Shown: piece after piece, positions 40,654 to 52,113 of the stretch
Position numbering within the stretch: the stretch's first letter is position 1
Layout of the letters: every line of letters begins with the position of its first letter
Assembly: GCA_013115135.1 (NCBI GenBank)
Contig: JABANP010000386.1
Coordinates: forward strand, 1 to 52,113
DNA from: Perkinsus olseni
Lineage: Eukaryota; Perkinsozoa; Perkinsida; Perkinsidae
Length of the DNA stretch: 52,113 bases
Reading direction: 5' to 3'
Program-made: the position numbers and the translations under genes
Notes under the pieces: generated by a model
What the model was told of the DNA's origin: nothing
Database searches by the model: none
What the model saw: only the letters and a program-made list of their open reading frames with translations

Positions 40654-43600
40654 ATGACCGATCGATTGTTGAAGAACGATCGTTCACCGCTTGCCGCCCC
40701 CGCGCTGCAACGTAACGCTACGATGCCACCATCGGTGGGCGAAGCGAGGGCGCAGGAAGATGCGGCCAAGTACCGCCACGACCAGCTAGTCATATCGCTA
40801 CTCATGCTTGCTGTTATAATAACAGGGTAGGTCATTTGGGACGGTTTTCGAACTGTGAAAATGGCACCAAGACATTTGAAAATGCCCTCCAAAAATTCTA
40901 GTTTTCTTTGATAACGGCGGGGCCGTTCGGCGTAGCAAGCCTTTCATGCTAGTTCCGTGTAGCTTCTCAGTTTCACGGGCAGGAGTATTGATCATCATAC
41001 CAATAAAATAAGAGATGAATAGTGCACGGCCTTCACGTCCAAGGGGGAATGCAATTCTTTGTGGGTCTCTCGGTTGGCGACCGAATTAGGTTCCGCGAAC
41101 TCGTCAGCTGACTAGAGACAGAGCGGCACTCACGCCCGTTCAAGTTTACCGATGGGTGTGAGCGAATTCTGGCTACCTCAATCTTCTAAGCTATCAAGTC
41201 GTGGGCCGTCTTCAACCTAAGATTCCGAGATGGTTCGTGGCTAACTTGGGTGAAAATATATCCGGCCATTGAGATCAGAATAGCACTGATATTATAAGCA
41301 GCAACCACGACAGATAATCCTTTGTGGCTGATAGCACTTCCGATAGGATCGCGGTCCCCTCCCTCGCGTGCCAGAGATGACATCTTCTGCTGTACCTCTC
41401 GCCCAGCTTTTACGGGTAATTTGTGGCACTTTCCATTACCATATTACCTTAAGAGCTTCTAAGATGTGCACCTCTCTCTCGTAAGTTAGAAGTGACAGAA
41501 CCATTTGACCTGAGAGACGTGGCGATTGTAAAACGTAGAGAAGCTTCAATCGAGGGCCGTTGAAATGAACTACTCGACCATCACTGCTGTCCAGTCTGTC
41601 TATGATGAGAACTCGTCTTGGGACTTCTCCCTTGGTCGTCAGCGTTCCATCGTCAGGTCCACAGATGTCGTCGCGGGTAAGATCCGAGCTCAGCCCTTGG
41701 GGCCTTACTCAGGCTTCGTAACGGCCATCGCCAATGCTGTGGTATATTTCGTCATCTATACTTCGGCCTGTCTGTATCGATACACCATGGGTTACATCAC
41801 TAAGCAGCAGGTAGTAGCGGAGGGCAATCGGGCCTTCGGGCCTTCGGGCCTTCGACCGGGTTGGTGAATGACGATCAATTTCGGGCAAACGACGGCTCTG
41901 TGGAGACGACCAGTCTCGCTACCCCTGCGCTTTTCCGATTGATGATTCGAATTCGGAGGCCTCCCATCGCCCTGGTCTGTCGAAGGGGTTAGTACACCGG
42001 TTGTTCGACCAGGGTGGGAGCCTCCGGAGACTAACCACGTCACTGTTATTGTGTTTCAGATAAAGTTCATCTGGTCACGTGACGGCGAGTGGCGTCTGTT
42101 AGCCATTGCCGGTCTCTGTGATGTGATGGGCCAAATTCTGCAATTCATCGGCCAACCATACGTCAGTGTTATGGTATACCAACTCATGCTACAGGCCCAG
42201 GTAGGCAGGGAAGGCAGAGCGGCAGCTATCATGGTTGCACTTGGTAATCTTGAAATCTTGGTCTCTCTTCTAATATTTTCTCCACGCCGCTTCTCGCCAG
42301 GGTGATCAAGTCTTGTCGTTTAACGTATGTCCAGAGCAGCATTGTGTATCATTCCATCGCGCTAGCGATCCGAGGAATCCCTAGCCCGCCGGATGAGCTT
42401 GAAGGCCGTCTGGTTGTCTATGTTAGAGATGAAACGAGCGAATAAGATGGGAAATTCTGGATTGATAATTTCACATACAGATGTTAGTAATGGCGAGTTC
42501 GTCAGCGCCCTATCGGTCCACTCGTGTCGAGACCTCCGCCGGCTGCGGAACTAGAGGTGGGCGACAGTACGGGTACGGTCTAGTACGGACTACGGTACGG
42601 GTACGAGTACGGCTCCGTACCCGTACTACCCGTCGCAGCGGTTCCCAAGTACCGTACTAGTACGCCGTACTTGAAGCACGGCCTAATCCAATACACGTAT
42701 GCGTTACTTAGTATATTTAATACGTACTAGTTCTCCGTACCCGTACTCTGTACCGTACTTTCCTCGACCTCAGTACGGTTGCCCAGCTCTATTCGGAACT
42801 GTCCTCCGCTGTCAGGTGCCGTTCACTGCGTTGTGGAGCGCCACTCTTCTTCATGTAAAATACGTTGCAGTAGAGCTGGTCGGCCTCCTTGTGGTGATAC
42901 TGGGCTCAGCTACGGCGTTTATGCAGCTTTCACAAGGCGGGGTATCCAGTACTAACATCCCAATGGCTACTCTGGTGTGCCTCTCTACTGCCTGCACCGC
43001 CATGAGTTTTACCCTCAAGGAAATGGTCTTCCGTCGCTATACGGCAAAGTACGGCGACGGTCTCGACATCTTCGTCGTCAACTCGGGAGCGTCCGTATTC
43101 TCCTTGTGCTGGAGCCTTCCTGTCTCAAGCGTCATTGAATGGCTCCGACAGCCGGCGGGATTCGGTGAGCGTTTGGAGGACGGTTTCTTCTGCCTGGTCG
43201 CGGACAGGCCGACGGAGCTCACTTCCTGTCGGTATGCGACTGTCACGTACGTGGTGTATATGTCGTTGAATATATTTTACAACATCAGCGTCTACGCTTT
43301 GGTGGCGAAGCACTCAGCGTTGCTAACATTTGTCTGTATGAAACTAACCGCTCCCTTGGCCGCTATACTGTCGCTTGTCCCGTGGCCCCTAATTGGGTCC
43401 TCCAGAATCCCCTCTACAGAATGGGTGGCATTGGCCGTGATTTTGGCCGGTGTTTTCCTGTTTCGACACGGTAATCACGTGAAGGATAGGGTGATGGCTG
43501 ATGCGAGCGTGAGTGCTACTGAGCGGATGCTATGCTGCTTCCCGCTCTTCCATAAGAAACAGTATCAACAGGCTTTAGTGGCTGAGGAAGAAGAGGAGGT

Positions 43601-43781
43601 CGATTCAAAGTTGGAAACTCCGCTGCTTGGTCACGACATGGAGAGAAGCGTGTCAGCTCCGGCGAGAGGTCTGCAAAGCAAGATGTATGTCTGTCCGGAT
43701 GGTCGGCGGGTTTGTTGCCCTTCGCAGTGCAATAGGATGGAGATGACGCTGTGTCGTTGCGAGGCACCCTTCATAATGTGA
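40654..43781 (+). CDS. CRT-like (chloroquine-resistance-transporter-like) membrane transporter
   Basis: Drug/metabolite-transporter superfamily, CRT-like branch; likely moves small metabolites or peptides across a vacuolar or plastid-type membrane. Four exons in frame: 40654-40826, 41657-41810, 42060-42200, 42816-43781, about 477 residues with ten predicted helices. Order: cytosolic N-tail with MTDRLLKND, helix 1 (LVISLLMLAVIITG), the KIRAQPLGPYSGF link, helix 2, GLCDVMGQILQFIGQPY (helix 3), QAQVPFTALWSATLL across the third splice junction, AVELVGLLVVILGSATA, and ALVAKHSALLTFVCMKLTAP near the end. The C-terminal ~100 residues are a Cys-rich, charged tail. All junctions have GT...AG ends and matching phases. 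Intron 1 holds an antisense ORF; intron 3 holds a GTACGG array. Confidence 0.88.
41186..41383 (-). CDS. 65-residue single-pass membrane protein nested in CRT-like intron 1
   Basis: ATG at 41383 gives MSSLAREGGDRDPIGS, a hydrophobic helix (SVVVAAYNISAILISMAGYIF) and a charged tail ending KTAHDLIA with TAG. Good composition and a clear membrane segment argue for a real gene. Size and layout resemble small accessory subunits of mitochondrial inner-membrane complexes, but no family is recognised. It lies wholly within the 830-nt intron 40827-41656 of the transporter, on the other strand. Confidence 0.5.
   Translation of the reverse strand: MSSLAREGGDRDPIGSAISHKGLSVVVAAYNISAILISMAGYIFTQVSHEPSRNLRLKTAHDLIA
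42560..42778. repeat. degenerate GTACGG/CCGTAC array
   Basis: Many copies of GTACGG and CCGTAC in both orientations (for example TACGGTACGGGTACGAGTAC and CCGTACCCGTACTACCCG), so large hairpins can form. It fills the second half of the 615-nt third intron of the CRT-like gene. Confidence 0.85.
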
Positions 43782-45264
43782 GGGCTCAGTTCTGGTTGTA
43801 TTTGTCTTAATATGCTGACGATGTACATCATAGTCCTTCTAACTGAATTTTCATATTCTAAAGCCTCGTTTTGTTAGAGTAGCCGGACTGACTGCACGAC
43901 GTAGAGAAGGGCTCAGCCCGTGTATGCAACGCCTCTCTGGCTAAGCTGCCTGAGATAGCATAACGAACTAGGGCCGAGCTACTGGGCTGCTCCCCTCTGG
44001 AGCCTACGAAGAGTCGGAAGCGAATGCGGGATCGGACATCAGGAGAGCGGAATCACGTGCAGCCTTTTCCCTAGATCGAGTCTGGACCTCAAATTTCAGC
44101 TGTAGAACCTTCTTGCTTGCGATGTGTATCACTGGGTTGATGATGAAGTGTTGCAAACTATAGATAATACCCGATGCAGGATTCGAACCTACGACCATCT
44201 GCTCCGTAGGCAGACATTCTATCCAGCTGAACTAATCGGGCGATGAAGATAAATTCTGCCAAACAAGATCGTGCAGGGGTCACTGACTCTCAGGCGTTGC
44301 GAGCTCGCACGCGGTGGGTCAGGTCTGTAGAGAATGCCACTACTGGCCCCCACTTCTTGTCAGTACTTCAAACATCTTCCTAACTCAGTCACACTGTGTG
44401 ATCTACAAATAGTATGAACTTTACACTGGTCCAGGACTTGGATTAAAATTGAGGATGTAAACGGTGTGAGGAAAACCGAGTATGTGTGTGAACGATACGT
44501 GCCATCCGCCATCTTTGGTTCAATCAGAGGACGCGGTGTGGTACCGACTAAAATACCCGATATGCGTCAAGACAGGCACTTGAATACTTGAACGCTGTTA
44601 CTACTCTCCGGAGTAGAGCGACGAGCGCTGCTACTGTAGTTTGTGCTCATTTTGGCACGATCGTGCTCATCATTTTCGGAGGAGACGAGACAGTCTCGAC
44701 CCGAGACTGTACCGAGTCGCTCAGATGGGAATGGTCCAAACCACACAGGTTCGATCCCTGGACCTTGCATGTATCCCGTTGCAAGTTGCAACTCACTACC
44801 GCCTCCTCTCGACAGAGGCAATTCCCACATTCGATGAAGCTCGCTCCTAACTTAGAGATCTTAAGCCGTGTCTCCTGTCTAGCATAGCCTAGCAGGTCTA
44901 CTCAATCAATACTTCTCCTTGTTCACTCATCATAACTCGTTTTCCTTGTGACTAATCCTGTTGTGCAGTCTATGAGTTAAATTAGGGCCACTCGAACTGA
45001 TACAAAACTTCTTCGAGGCCTCACTTCGAGGTTCCTACTTACCGCTGCCCCTGACTGAAGGCAGCTGGTCGAGCAGTTCGCAAGGGAGGCGCTAGAGTAA
45101 CGCTATGGTTCGCTCATGCTGTTTTTCTGTAAATCTACTGTCGTCATCTCAGCCTTCCCAAAGTGTGACAACCTCTGTCACACATTCAACTCGGTGGATC
45201 ATTTTTCCGTTGATTGAAGACTATGACGAAAGGGCCACCAACTCGTACTGTGAGAGCATTACAA
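43782..45264. other. intergenic with tRNA-Arg and a tRNA-promoter-like stretch
   Basis: Besides tRNA-Arg, TCGCTCAGATGGG (~44717) and GGTTCGATCCCTGG (~44749) resemble A and B boxes at shortened spacing, without a closing stem. No protein gene supported. Confidence 0.5.
44169..44241 (-). tRNA. tRNA-Arg (ACG)
   Basis: 73-nt cloverleaf on the minus strand: acceptor GCCCGAT with ATCGGGT, D-arm TAGTTCAGCTGG, anticodon arm TCTGC-CTACGGA-GCAGA with ACG, T-arm with GGTTCGAATCC. No intron and no encoded CCA. Confidence 0.95.
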
Positions 45265-46479
45265 CTATGTCATCATCAGCGGGGGCATGCCATTCTGGAA
45301 CAGTGCTAGCTTGAGGTCTGTGAAATCAACATGGATGCTGCATGCTCTTAGGAAAGGTGTTCCTAATATGTTGAAGCGCGCTTCTCGGACTTCGATCACC
45401 CACACCCCTGCCCCCATACTAGTGCAGTAATGTCGCGGGGGTATCTTGATCCACTCGGACTTCTCTTCATCAGTGAGTTGAAACCCCAGAACCGGTAGGA
45501 AGCTAGCAACGTCCTCTTTAACGTACATGTAATTTTTCCTTCGCCAAAACGAGCCAATCACTTCCTCATAAGTATAACCTTCGCGAGTCAGTCTCAGTTG
45601 AAGCTTCCATTGGATATCGTCGAGCAAGCCTGCTTGTGGTAGAAAGATAGCGTTGGCCCCCGTGTCAATGTGGACGCTATACGATTCTGGGCGTCCAAGG
45701 GCGGGACCTTGCTCCCTCAGGAGATGCCCCTCAGCATCGAACAATCTCAACCGTGACATCGACGCTTGAACGTATCCGAGGTCACTATCCCTCTTATTTG
45801 CCATGTCTGTGACGATGTAGTTAGTTGCGTTGGACTCGACTGCCGGCGGCGTATCACCGAGTGTCAGCTCGCCGGAAATGAGATCGGTGTTCTGTGGCGT
45901 ATTCGTTCGCAGCGTGTACGACAGGCGTCCGATAATATCATTGTCCACAAGAGACTCCAGCACGCCCTTGACGTTCGGTGGGACGGAGAACATCTGCAAA
46001 TTCTTCGGCAATCTACGTATCCCAAATAAGCCGTACAATCTCGAGTATTCGTCCACATGGGTCGCCCTCGAAACGCGGAAGAGAATATCAGTGGTATCAT
46101 GACCAGCCAAGCTCAGCGAGCCATGGCGATAAATGCTTTCCATGCTCGTGTTGCCTTCATAACTAACTTTATATAGCGGCTCTTTTCCATCGAAGTCGCA
46201 GGGTTTCTCCTCAGGGCAAAAGTAGCAGCCCGAGCCGCGTCTCTTGCATGCGCCTTGTCCATATTTCCCCTCGTACCAATGACCGTCGAGCACATTAATC
46301 TCGAAGTCGCCAGAATCGAGAAGCAAATCTACGTCTTGCCCATCCAGGTTGATGGTAACGAGACCATCTCTAACCGGAACCGTCACAGTCTTGGCGGAGG
46401 CATTCGATTGCAGCCCTGAGGCTCTGCAGGATACGGACAGCGTGGCCCCGACCAACGCTGCAGCGATGGACTTTGACAT
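45265..46479 (-). CDS. pepsin-like aspartic protease (family A1), secretory
   Basis: Endopeptidase with two lobes, each giving one catalytic Asp. 404 residues in one exon. The N-terminal MSKSIAAALVGATLSVSC acts as a signal peptide. First catalytic motif: LLLDSGDFEINVLD, about residue 55. Second: VHIDTGANAIFLPQ, about residue 275. The C-terminal LGTPFLRACSIHVDF matches the end of A1 proteases. The first motif reads DSGD where A1 proteases usually have D-T/S-G-S/T. Cysteines (GACKRRGSGCYFCPEEKPC) cluster after the first motif. No long propeptide is seen, so it may not be made as a classic zymogen. Upstream is a strong hairpin at 46555-46608. Confidence 0.88.
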   Translation of the reverse strand: MSKSIAAALVGATLSVSCRASGLQSNASAKTVTVPVRDGLVTINLDGQDVDLLLDSGDFEINVLDGHWYEGKYGQGACKRRGSGCYFCPEEKPCDFDGKEPLYKVSYEGNTSMESIYRHGSLSLAGHDTTDILFRVSRATHVDEYSRLYGLFGIRRLPKNLQMFSVPPNVKGVLESLVDNDIIGRLSYTLRTNTPQNTDLISGELTLGDTPPAVESNATNYIVTDMANKRDSDLGYVQASMSRLRLFDAEGHLLREQGPALGRPESYSVHIDTGANAIFLPQAGLLDDIQWKLQLRLTREGYTYEEVIGSFWRRKNYMYVKEDVASFLPVLGFQLTDEEKSEWIKIPPRHYCTSMGAGVWVIEVREARFNILGTPFLRACSIHVDFTDLKLALFQNGMPPLMMT

Positions 46480-46554
46480 TGTGTGAGGAGAAAGGCGAAG
46501 AAAACAGAACAGGAAAAGGACACTTGCGGGTGCCCGAGAGTTCTCAACTCTCGT

Positions 46555-46608
46555 GGGTTATCTCCTTTTACTGAACTCTGAGTTCAGGAGAAGGTCCTGA
46601 GATAACCC
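46555..46608. repeat. hairpin upstream of the protease gene
   Basis: GGGTTATCTC (46555-46564) pairs with GAGATAACCC (46599-46608), and CTGAACTC/GAGTTCAG (46571-46587) forms a nested inner stem. It lies 75 bases upstream of the protease start codon. Confidence 0.75.
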
Positions 46609-46774
46609 GAGGCTTCACACGAGCGCCCCGGAGAAAGGCTTCTGACGAGGCATATGCTAGGGATTGGCGGCTTGTCACTGTAGATGAGCCTGTCGGCGGC
46701 AGACTGTCTTGAAGTCGCCCCAATCATTGTGGCACAATGGCATTGGCTTAAACTAACCCATTCCCAGCGTCGAA

Positions 46775-47089
46775 CTATGAATTCATCACCTGCTGTATCG
46801 AAGAAAGGCACACCATCTCTAAGGCTAAGTGCCTGGCCTTGAGGTCTAGCACAGTTAAATATTGTCGAGGCTTCCTTGTCGATGCCGCCCTACCAGGCAA
46901 AGCGAGAGATGGCCCTATAAATGTCCTTACAGCGTGGAAGACTATTTTCGAGCCCTCCGCGAGAGCGCGCCCGCGCTCGAATTCACCAGCCCATCCTGGT
47001 CTGGTCGTAGCACGCAACGCCAGTGCTAGGCTGAGCTCCCCTATAACATCTTCGAACCACTCGGTGGAACGCGACTTCTGCTGTCCCAC
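46775..47089 (-). CDS. hypothetical ORF, uncertain
   Basis: 104-codon frame from the ATG-like start near 47089 (reading TEWFEDVIGELSLALALRAT), to KARHLALEMVCLSSIQQ, where a CAG/GTGATG donor-like site follows. Composition is protein-like, but the opposite strand is open too. No family recognised. Confidence 0.3.
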   Translation of the reverse strand: MGQQKSRSTEWFEDVIGELSLALALRATTRPGWAGEFERGRALAEGSKIVFHAVRTFIGPSLALPGRAASTRKPRQYLTVLDLKARHLALEMVCLSSIQQVMNS

Positions 47090-48322
47090 ATTCTACTACT
47101 TCAGTCTCAGGCAATCGATATCTTGCCACCTCACCTCACATGTTTTCAGCGAAAGTTTTCCCCATCAATGCGATGAATTTCCAAGTCGAGCTCGGAGCAA
47201 GCCTGATGCGCTTCGCTCCGCTGTGCTCGAGACGAGACACTTCCGCCATGGAATACATGGATTTAGATGGCATTAGATGACTTAGTACGTGTCTTCCTGT
47301 GTGTTGAGTCCTATGTCACCTGATACACCCGAATGGCACAACAAAGCCTTTTCCAGCCGAGAAGTCAAACAAGCAACTCAACAGTTGACGGTCTGAACTG
47401 CTACTGCCTACCACCGCTATCAGTCATAGAGAACCCGACCACTTGGGGACTTCTAAGGAAATTAATATTCAGAGTTCATCGTCACGTCAATGGGATTGGC
47501 TAGGTTAAGATATTGGGACAGTCAGCTTGTGTGCTCAGTGGACAGGGACACTGGTCACCAATGGCTGGCGAGTCACACAACACTGTGACACCCACGTAAT
47601 GCAATGCCACCAGGCAGGCCTCACTCCTCACTGATTGCGAACAAGGCTCCAAACATGGGCCCGACTTCAACTAAGAAACTTGAAGTCACCTCCTCTCAAG
47701 ATACCCGCTCACCTAGAACTTGGAAGTGTCGCGAGATCGTCAGCCCGCCACCACTGAGCTTACACCGTGTAAGTGTAAGTTACACGTTCAAGCCCGCCGT
47801 GAGGTCTACATCGCAGATCCAACCTTGCTCAGAAGCTACGGCAAGCTGAGTGATGGCGGATGATGAAAAGACAGCAGACGAAAGATTGGGCTCCAGATGA
47901 CAAAACTCTGGCGCTGTGTTCTCAACCCGCCAGTCTCTTCATACTGGGCCCATACCACCGGTCCATCTAGCCAAGCTGAACAGTTCAGTCGGCAGAGCGG
48001 CGACGGTTCAGCCTGTACTGTCAGGTGTATCCTATGCGCGCCACCGATGGCTGTCGCCGCCAGTCGACCCTTAGTTGCTATTCCTGATTCGGAGTGTCCG
48101 ACCTCGCGCACCTCTCCACTGCCCAAGTAAGCGTTTGCCAAAAGTTAAGCGCCGTTTCGACTGGCTACTAGCGGGGCTTCGAGTTGCCTAGAACAATCGG
48201 ATTCCCCCGTTCACTGAACTAACACTACAAGATCCAGCATAGTTGAAATACGGTAATGTTACGTTGTCAAGCACTACATAAACTTGCTCTGTTCGCCCTT
48301 ACCTAAAATCAAAGAATCACTC
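47090..48322. other. intergenic
   Basis: No gene supported. Short overlapping frames on both strands near 47836-48141 lack other evidence. It contains AAGTG/GTGTAAG words near 47765. Confidence 0.45.
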
Positions 48323-50106
<1,784 letters not shown>

Positions 50107-50597
50107 CGCTCTTTGAACCTGGCACCGATTTTGTATTCGCCTAGGGTCAACCTAAGATACGCCTCCGATAATTCCGCAGCGAACATCCGAAAGTACCTTA
50201 AACTAATCTCACCGTTTTAAATTGGTAAAACTTATTTATTATGAAACGGTTGATCGATTTGAAAAATTTTTATTGCTTACAACACCCGACACCTACGGCT
50301 GTATGGAATCTCTCCTCACGCTCCTTCTCCTCCTTCGACCCTGGAAGACATAAGAAATACACGGATTCCCCGCGCGCAAGCACATCAGTTCAATTCCGAC
50401 TCTCCACGCTAGGGCCACCCCAAACAATCCCAAACTACGCAAGACCATAGAGAAAGCATTCCCGAACTGATGAGAAGAATGTGTAATACGGTGGGGGAAT
50501 CTAAACTGAATAATGGGATCCAGCGGAGCGACGATCAGGAGGCTTCCAACGATCGTTCTTAAAACCCCGCTCCCATTCACTACTACCACGCCTTCAA

Positions 50598-50917
50598 TCA
50601 CTCAGCAACAATATTTCCGACAATCCGCTGAATATCATCTCCAATTGAAAGAAGATCCGAATCAAGGTAGGGCCGCAGAGACTGTGCGCTACACAGGTGC
50701 CCTCGTGACGAGGACTTTTCAACGCTCACTCCAACGCTGCTAATTCTTCCCCTATCCGCCCACTACTTCTCGTATTAATCTTGAGAGCCTCCTCACTGTC
50801 GTTGTCTTCGTCACTCGACCGCAAAGGCCCGGGTTTGCTCCTCGCACAGGTTCGATCCTCGGCAAGTATCATTTCCGCTATTTCTCTTGAAGAGCAAGAG
50901 CTCCACCGGTCCTTCAT
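50598..50917 (-). CDS. small acidic protein of unknown function, two exons
   Basis: Exon 50730-50917 (from an ATG reading MKDRWSSCSSREIAEMI) runs to RSSDEDNDSEEALKI and GEELAAL, ending at a GTGAGCG donor. Exon 50598-50688 completes a split Asp codon and reads AQSLRPYLDSDLLSIGDDIQ, ending GNIVAE. The 41-nt intron keeps phase. The frame is open further upstream, so the true start may be earlier. No family recognised; size and acidity suggest a subunit of a larger complex. Confidence 0.5.
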
Positions 50918-51192
50918 TCCTATCAAGACGAGGGATGCTGAATGCAATAAGCCCAGATAATTTTTGACGGCTGCACAAGCCGCGAGATACGCCAAGCTAA
51001 TGTAGCTCACGACCTATTCGCCTCCTGCCAGGCCGAGTTCGCCAAAAGATACTTGATCTAGTACTCGAGTTTCAAGTACTCGACGAGCTCACTGGTACCG
51101 TACCAAACACCTTCTAAGGGATTTAAACGGTGGAAAGAATGAATTCGGAAAAATCGTACATCTGTAAATCTGTAAAGGCAATACCAATACTT

Positions 51193-51579
51193 TCACAAAA
51201 ATTCTCTCTGCGTCTCCTGGAAAGAACAACAAATTCCACGACAGAATCTGTCCACAGAGGAAAATTCGAAACTGAGCATGGCTGAACCGAATATATTAAT
51301 AACGAGCAAAAAAGGAATTAAATCATCAGAGTCGTGCAACGCGTGAATACAACAAATCAGTAGTATTTTTACTATTTTCCCAGTCCCGTGCCGAGCAGTA
51401 CTTTTCTCCAGCCATTCTCGATCGGGCTCCCTTCCCCTCCCACGGCGGTACTCGCCATCATCCTCACGCCGGCCTCCTCCGTATCGATCGGACCGCCTGT
51501 CCCTTCCAAACTCGTCATAGTCCGAGCTGTAGTAACTCCGACGGTCATCAGAGCTCTCACCGCGACGGTAGCCTCCCAT
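51193..51579 (-). CDS. Arg/Asp/Tyr-rich small protein, RNA-binding style
   Basis: From the ATG at 51579: MGGYRRGESSDDRRSYYSSD, then GRDRRSDRYGGGRREDDG and EWLEKSTARHGTGKI. The first ~70 residues are a low-complexity RS/RGG/RD-type tail typical of RNA-processing factors. After GTGKI a donor (GTAAAAATAC) and a TTTCCAG acceptor would give a short C-terminus (ETQREFL); read through, the frame becomes hydrophobic and looks unnatural. Likely a short spliced gene; function inferred only from composition. Confidence 0.5.
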   Translation of the reverse strand: MGGYRRGESSDDRRSYYSSDYDEFGRDRRSDRYGGGRREDDGEYRRGRGREPDREWLEKSTARHGTGKIVKILLICCIHALHDSDDLIPFLLVINIFGSAMLSFEFSSVDRFCRGICCSFQETQREFL

Positions 51580-51799
51580 CGGCAGGAGGAACAGATGAGG
51601 GGGATAAACCTTTGTGATGACGAATACTTGGAGACTTTCCGCGCGCGTTCGAACCACACAGCCGACCATGATAGAATATACGTCATCGTAAAAGTGCTTT
51701 TAGTCTGGGGGAGAAGAAACCCAGTGGAACGAAATGTGTCGGGAAAGCAGCCACAAAATAGGGCAAGAAACTCTCAACCACTGCAGGTTCCCCCTCTTC

Positions 51800-52113
51800 C
51801 CAGCCGCCAACAAAGTCATCGACATAAGTTCGATCGACCTGGAGCAGCAACGGCAAGTACTGTCACTAAGAGACCCGGAGCTTCCCAAACAGGTCGGCAC
51901 ACGTCTTCAGAATATGCTTGGCCGGCAAGCTATGATCATTGAGAGCGCCCTGACGGGGTGGCCGGAGCAGCCTAAGAGCCGCCAAACCTTCTTAAAAGTT
52001 GGAAAACGAGCTTTCAAGCTCTCACGCGATTCTGATTTTCAGACACGGTTTGTTCAACAACCCATTGTCGTGAAGAAGACGGATCCTCAAAAATGGTAAA
52101 CATGACACATTTG
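51800..52113 (+). CDS. partial gene at right edge, unknown
   Basis: Plus-strand coding from about 51800 (after a CTTCCCAG acceptor), reading NKVIDISSIDLEQQRQVLSL, LPKQVGTRLQNMLGRQAMII and FKLSRDSDFQTRFVQQPIV, to a TG/GTAAAC donor at 52096. In-frame TAA after the donor supports splicing. Upstream exons must exist to the left of 51800, but overlap with the neighbouring minus gene makes them unclear. The gene continues beyond the window. No family recognised. Confidence 0.45.

Noticed and set aside
51388..51942. 184-codon plus-strand frame
   Set aside because: Its left half is antisense to the Arg/Asp-rich minus gene; only the part from about 51800 rightward, in another frame, looks coding.

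Overview
This window is nuclear DNA of a flagellated protist. The best fit is an alveolate of the Perkinsus type, which is an inference. The reasons are many very short spliceosomal introns (mostly 41-60 nt, GT...AG, phases fit), nuclear-type tRNA genes, a radial-spoke head protein (so the cell has motile flagella), a ceramide synthase, an NKAP-type splicing factor, a CRT-like transporter of the kind common in alveolates, a 39-residue form of ribosomal protein eL41, and lineage-specific families of surface and membrane proteins. No bacterial operon logic is visible. Most genes can only be seen by joining exons, so single open frames understate the content.

Layout, left to right. 0-10 kb: a Gln/Thr-rich coiled-coil protein (+), a seven-exon ceramide synthase (-), a long stretch with little recognisable coding, a small coiled-coil gene (-), and a formyltransferase (-). 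9.7-15.7 kb: five mucin-like, signal-peptide genes on the minus strand, four with a hydrophobic (GPI-like) tail. A segmental duplication here carries the 5' half of the formyltransferase gene together with one mucin gene; the second formyltransferase copy is a dead fragment. 16.6-25.9 kb: an unknown Ser/Asp-rich spliced gene, a second coiled-coil gene, a possibly arrestin-like gene, and the first two members (one broken) of a four-member family of single-pass membrane proteins, copied together with upstream DNA. 27-32.5 kb: pieces of a possible transporter, then a radial-spoke head 4/6 gene (+) with a tRNA-Glu gene nested antisense in one intron. 35-37 kb: two more members of the membrane family. 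38-40.3 kb: two eL41 genes about 2.1 kb apart, with a tandem direct repeat between them. 40.6-43.8 kb: the CRT-like transporter, with an antisense 65-residue membrane ORF in its first intron. 44-50 kb: tRNA-Arg, a pepsin-like aspartic protease and NKAP. The last 2 kb hold three poorly identified genes, one running off the right edge.

Several otherwise convincing genes carry one-base frame breaks while their splice sites are intact (radial spoke head, fifth mucin, formyltransferase, a small secreted protein, membrane family copy 1). This fits either base-level assembly errors or recent decay; the sequence alone cannot decide.

The genes do not form one pathway. The most lineage-specific content is the mucin array and the type II membrane family; both look like tandemly expanded cell-surface genes.
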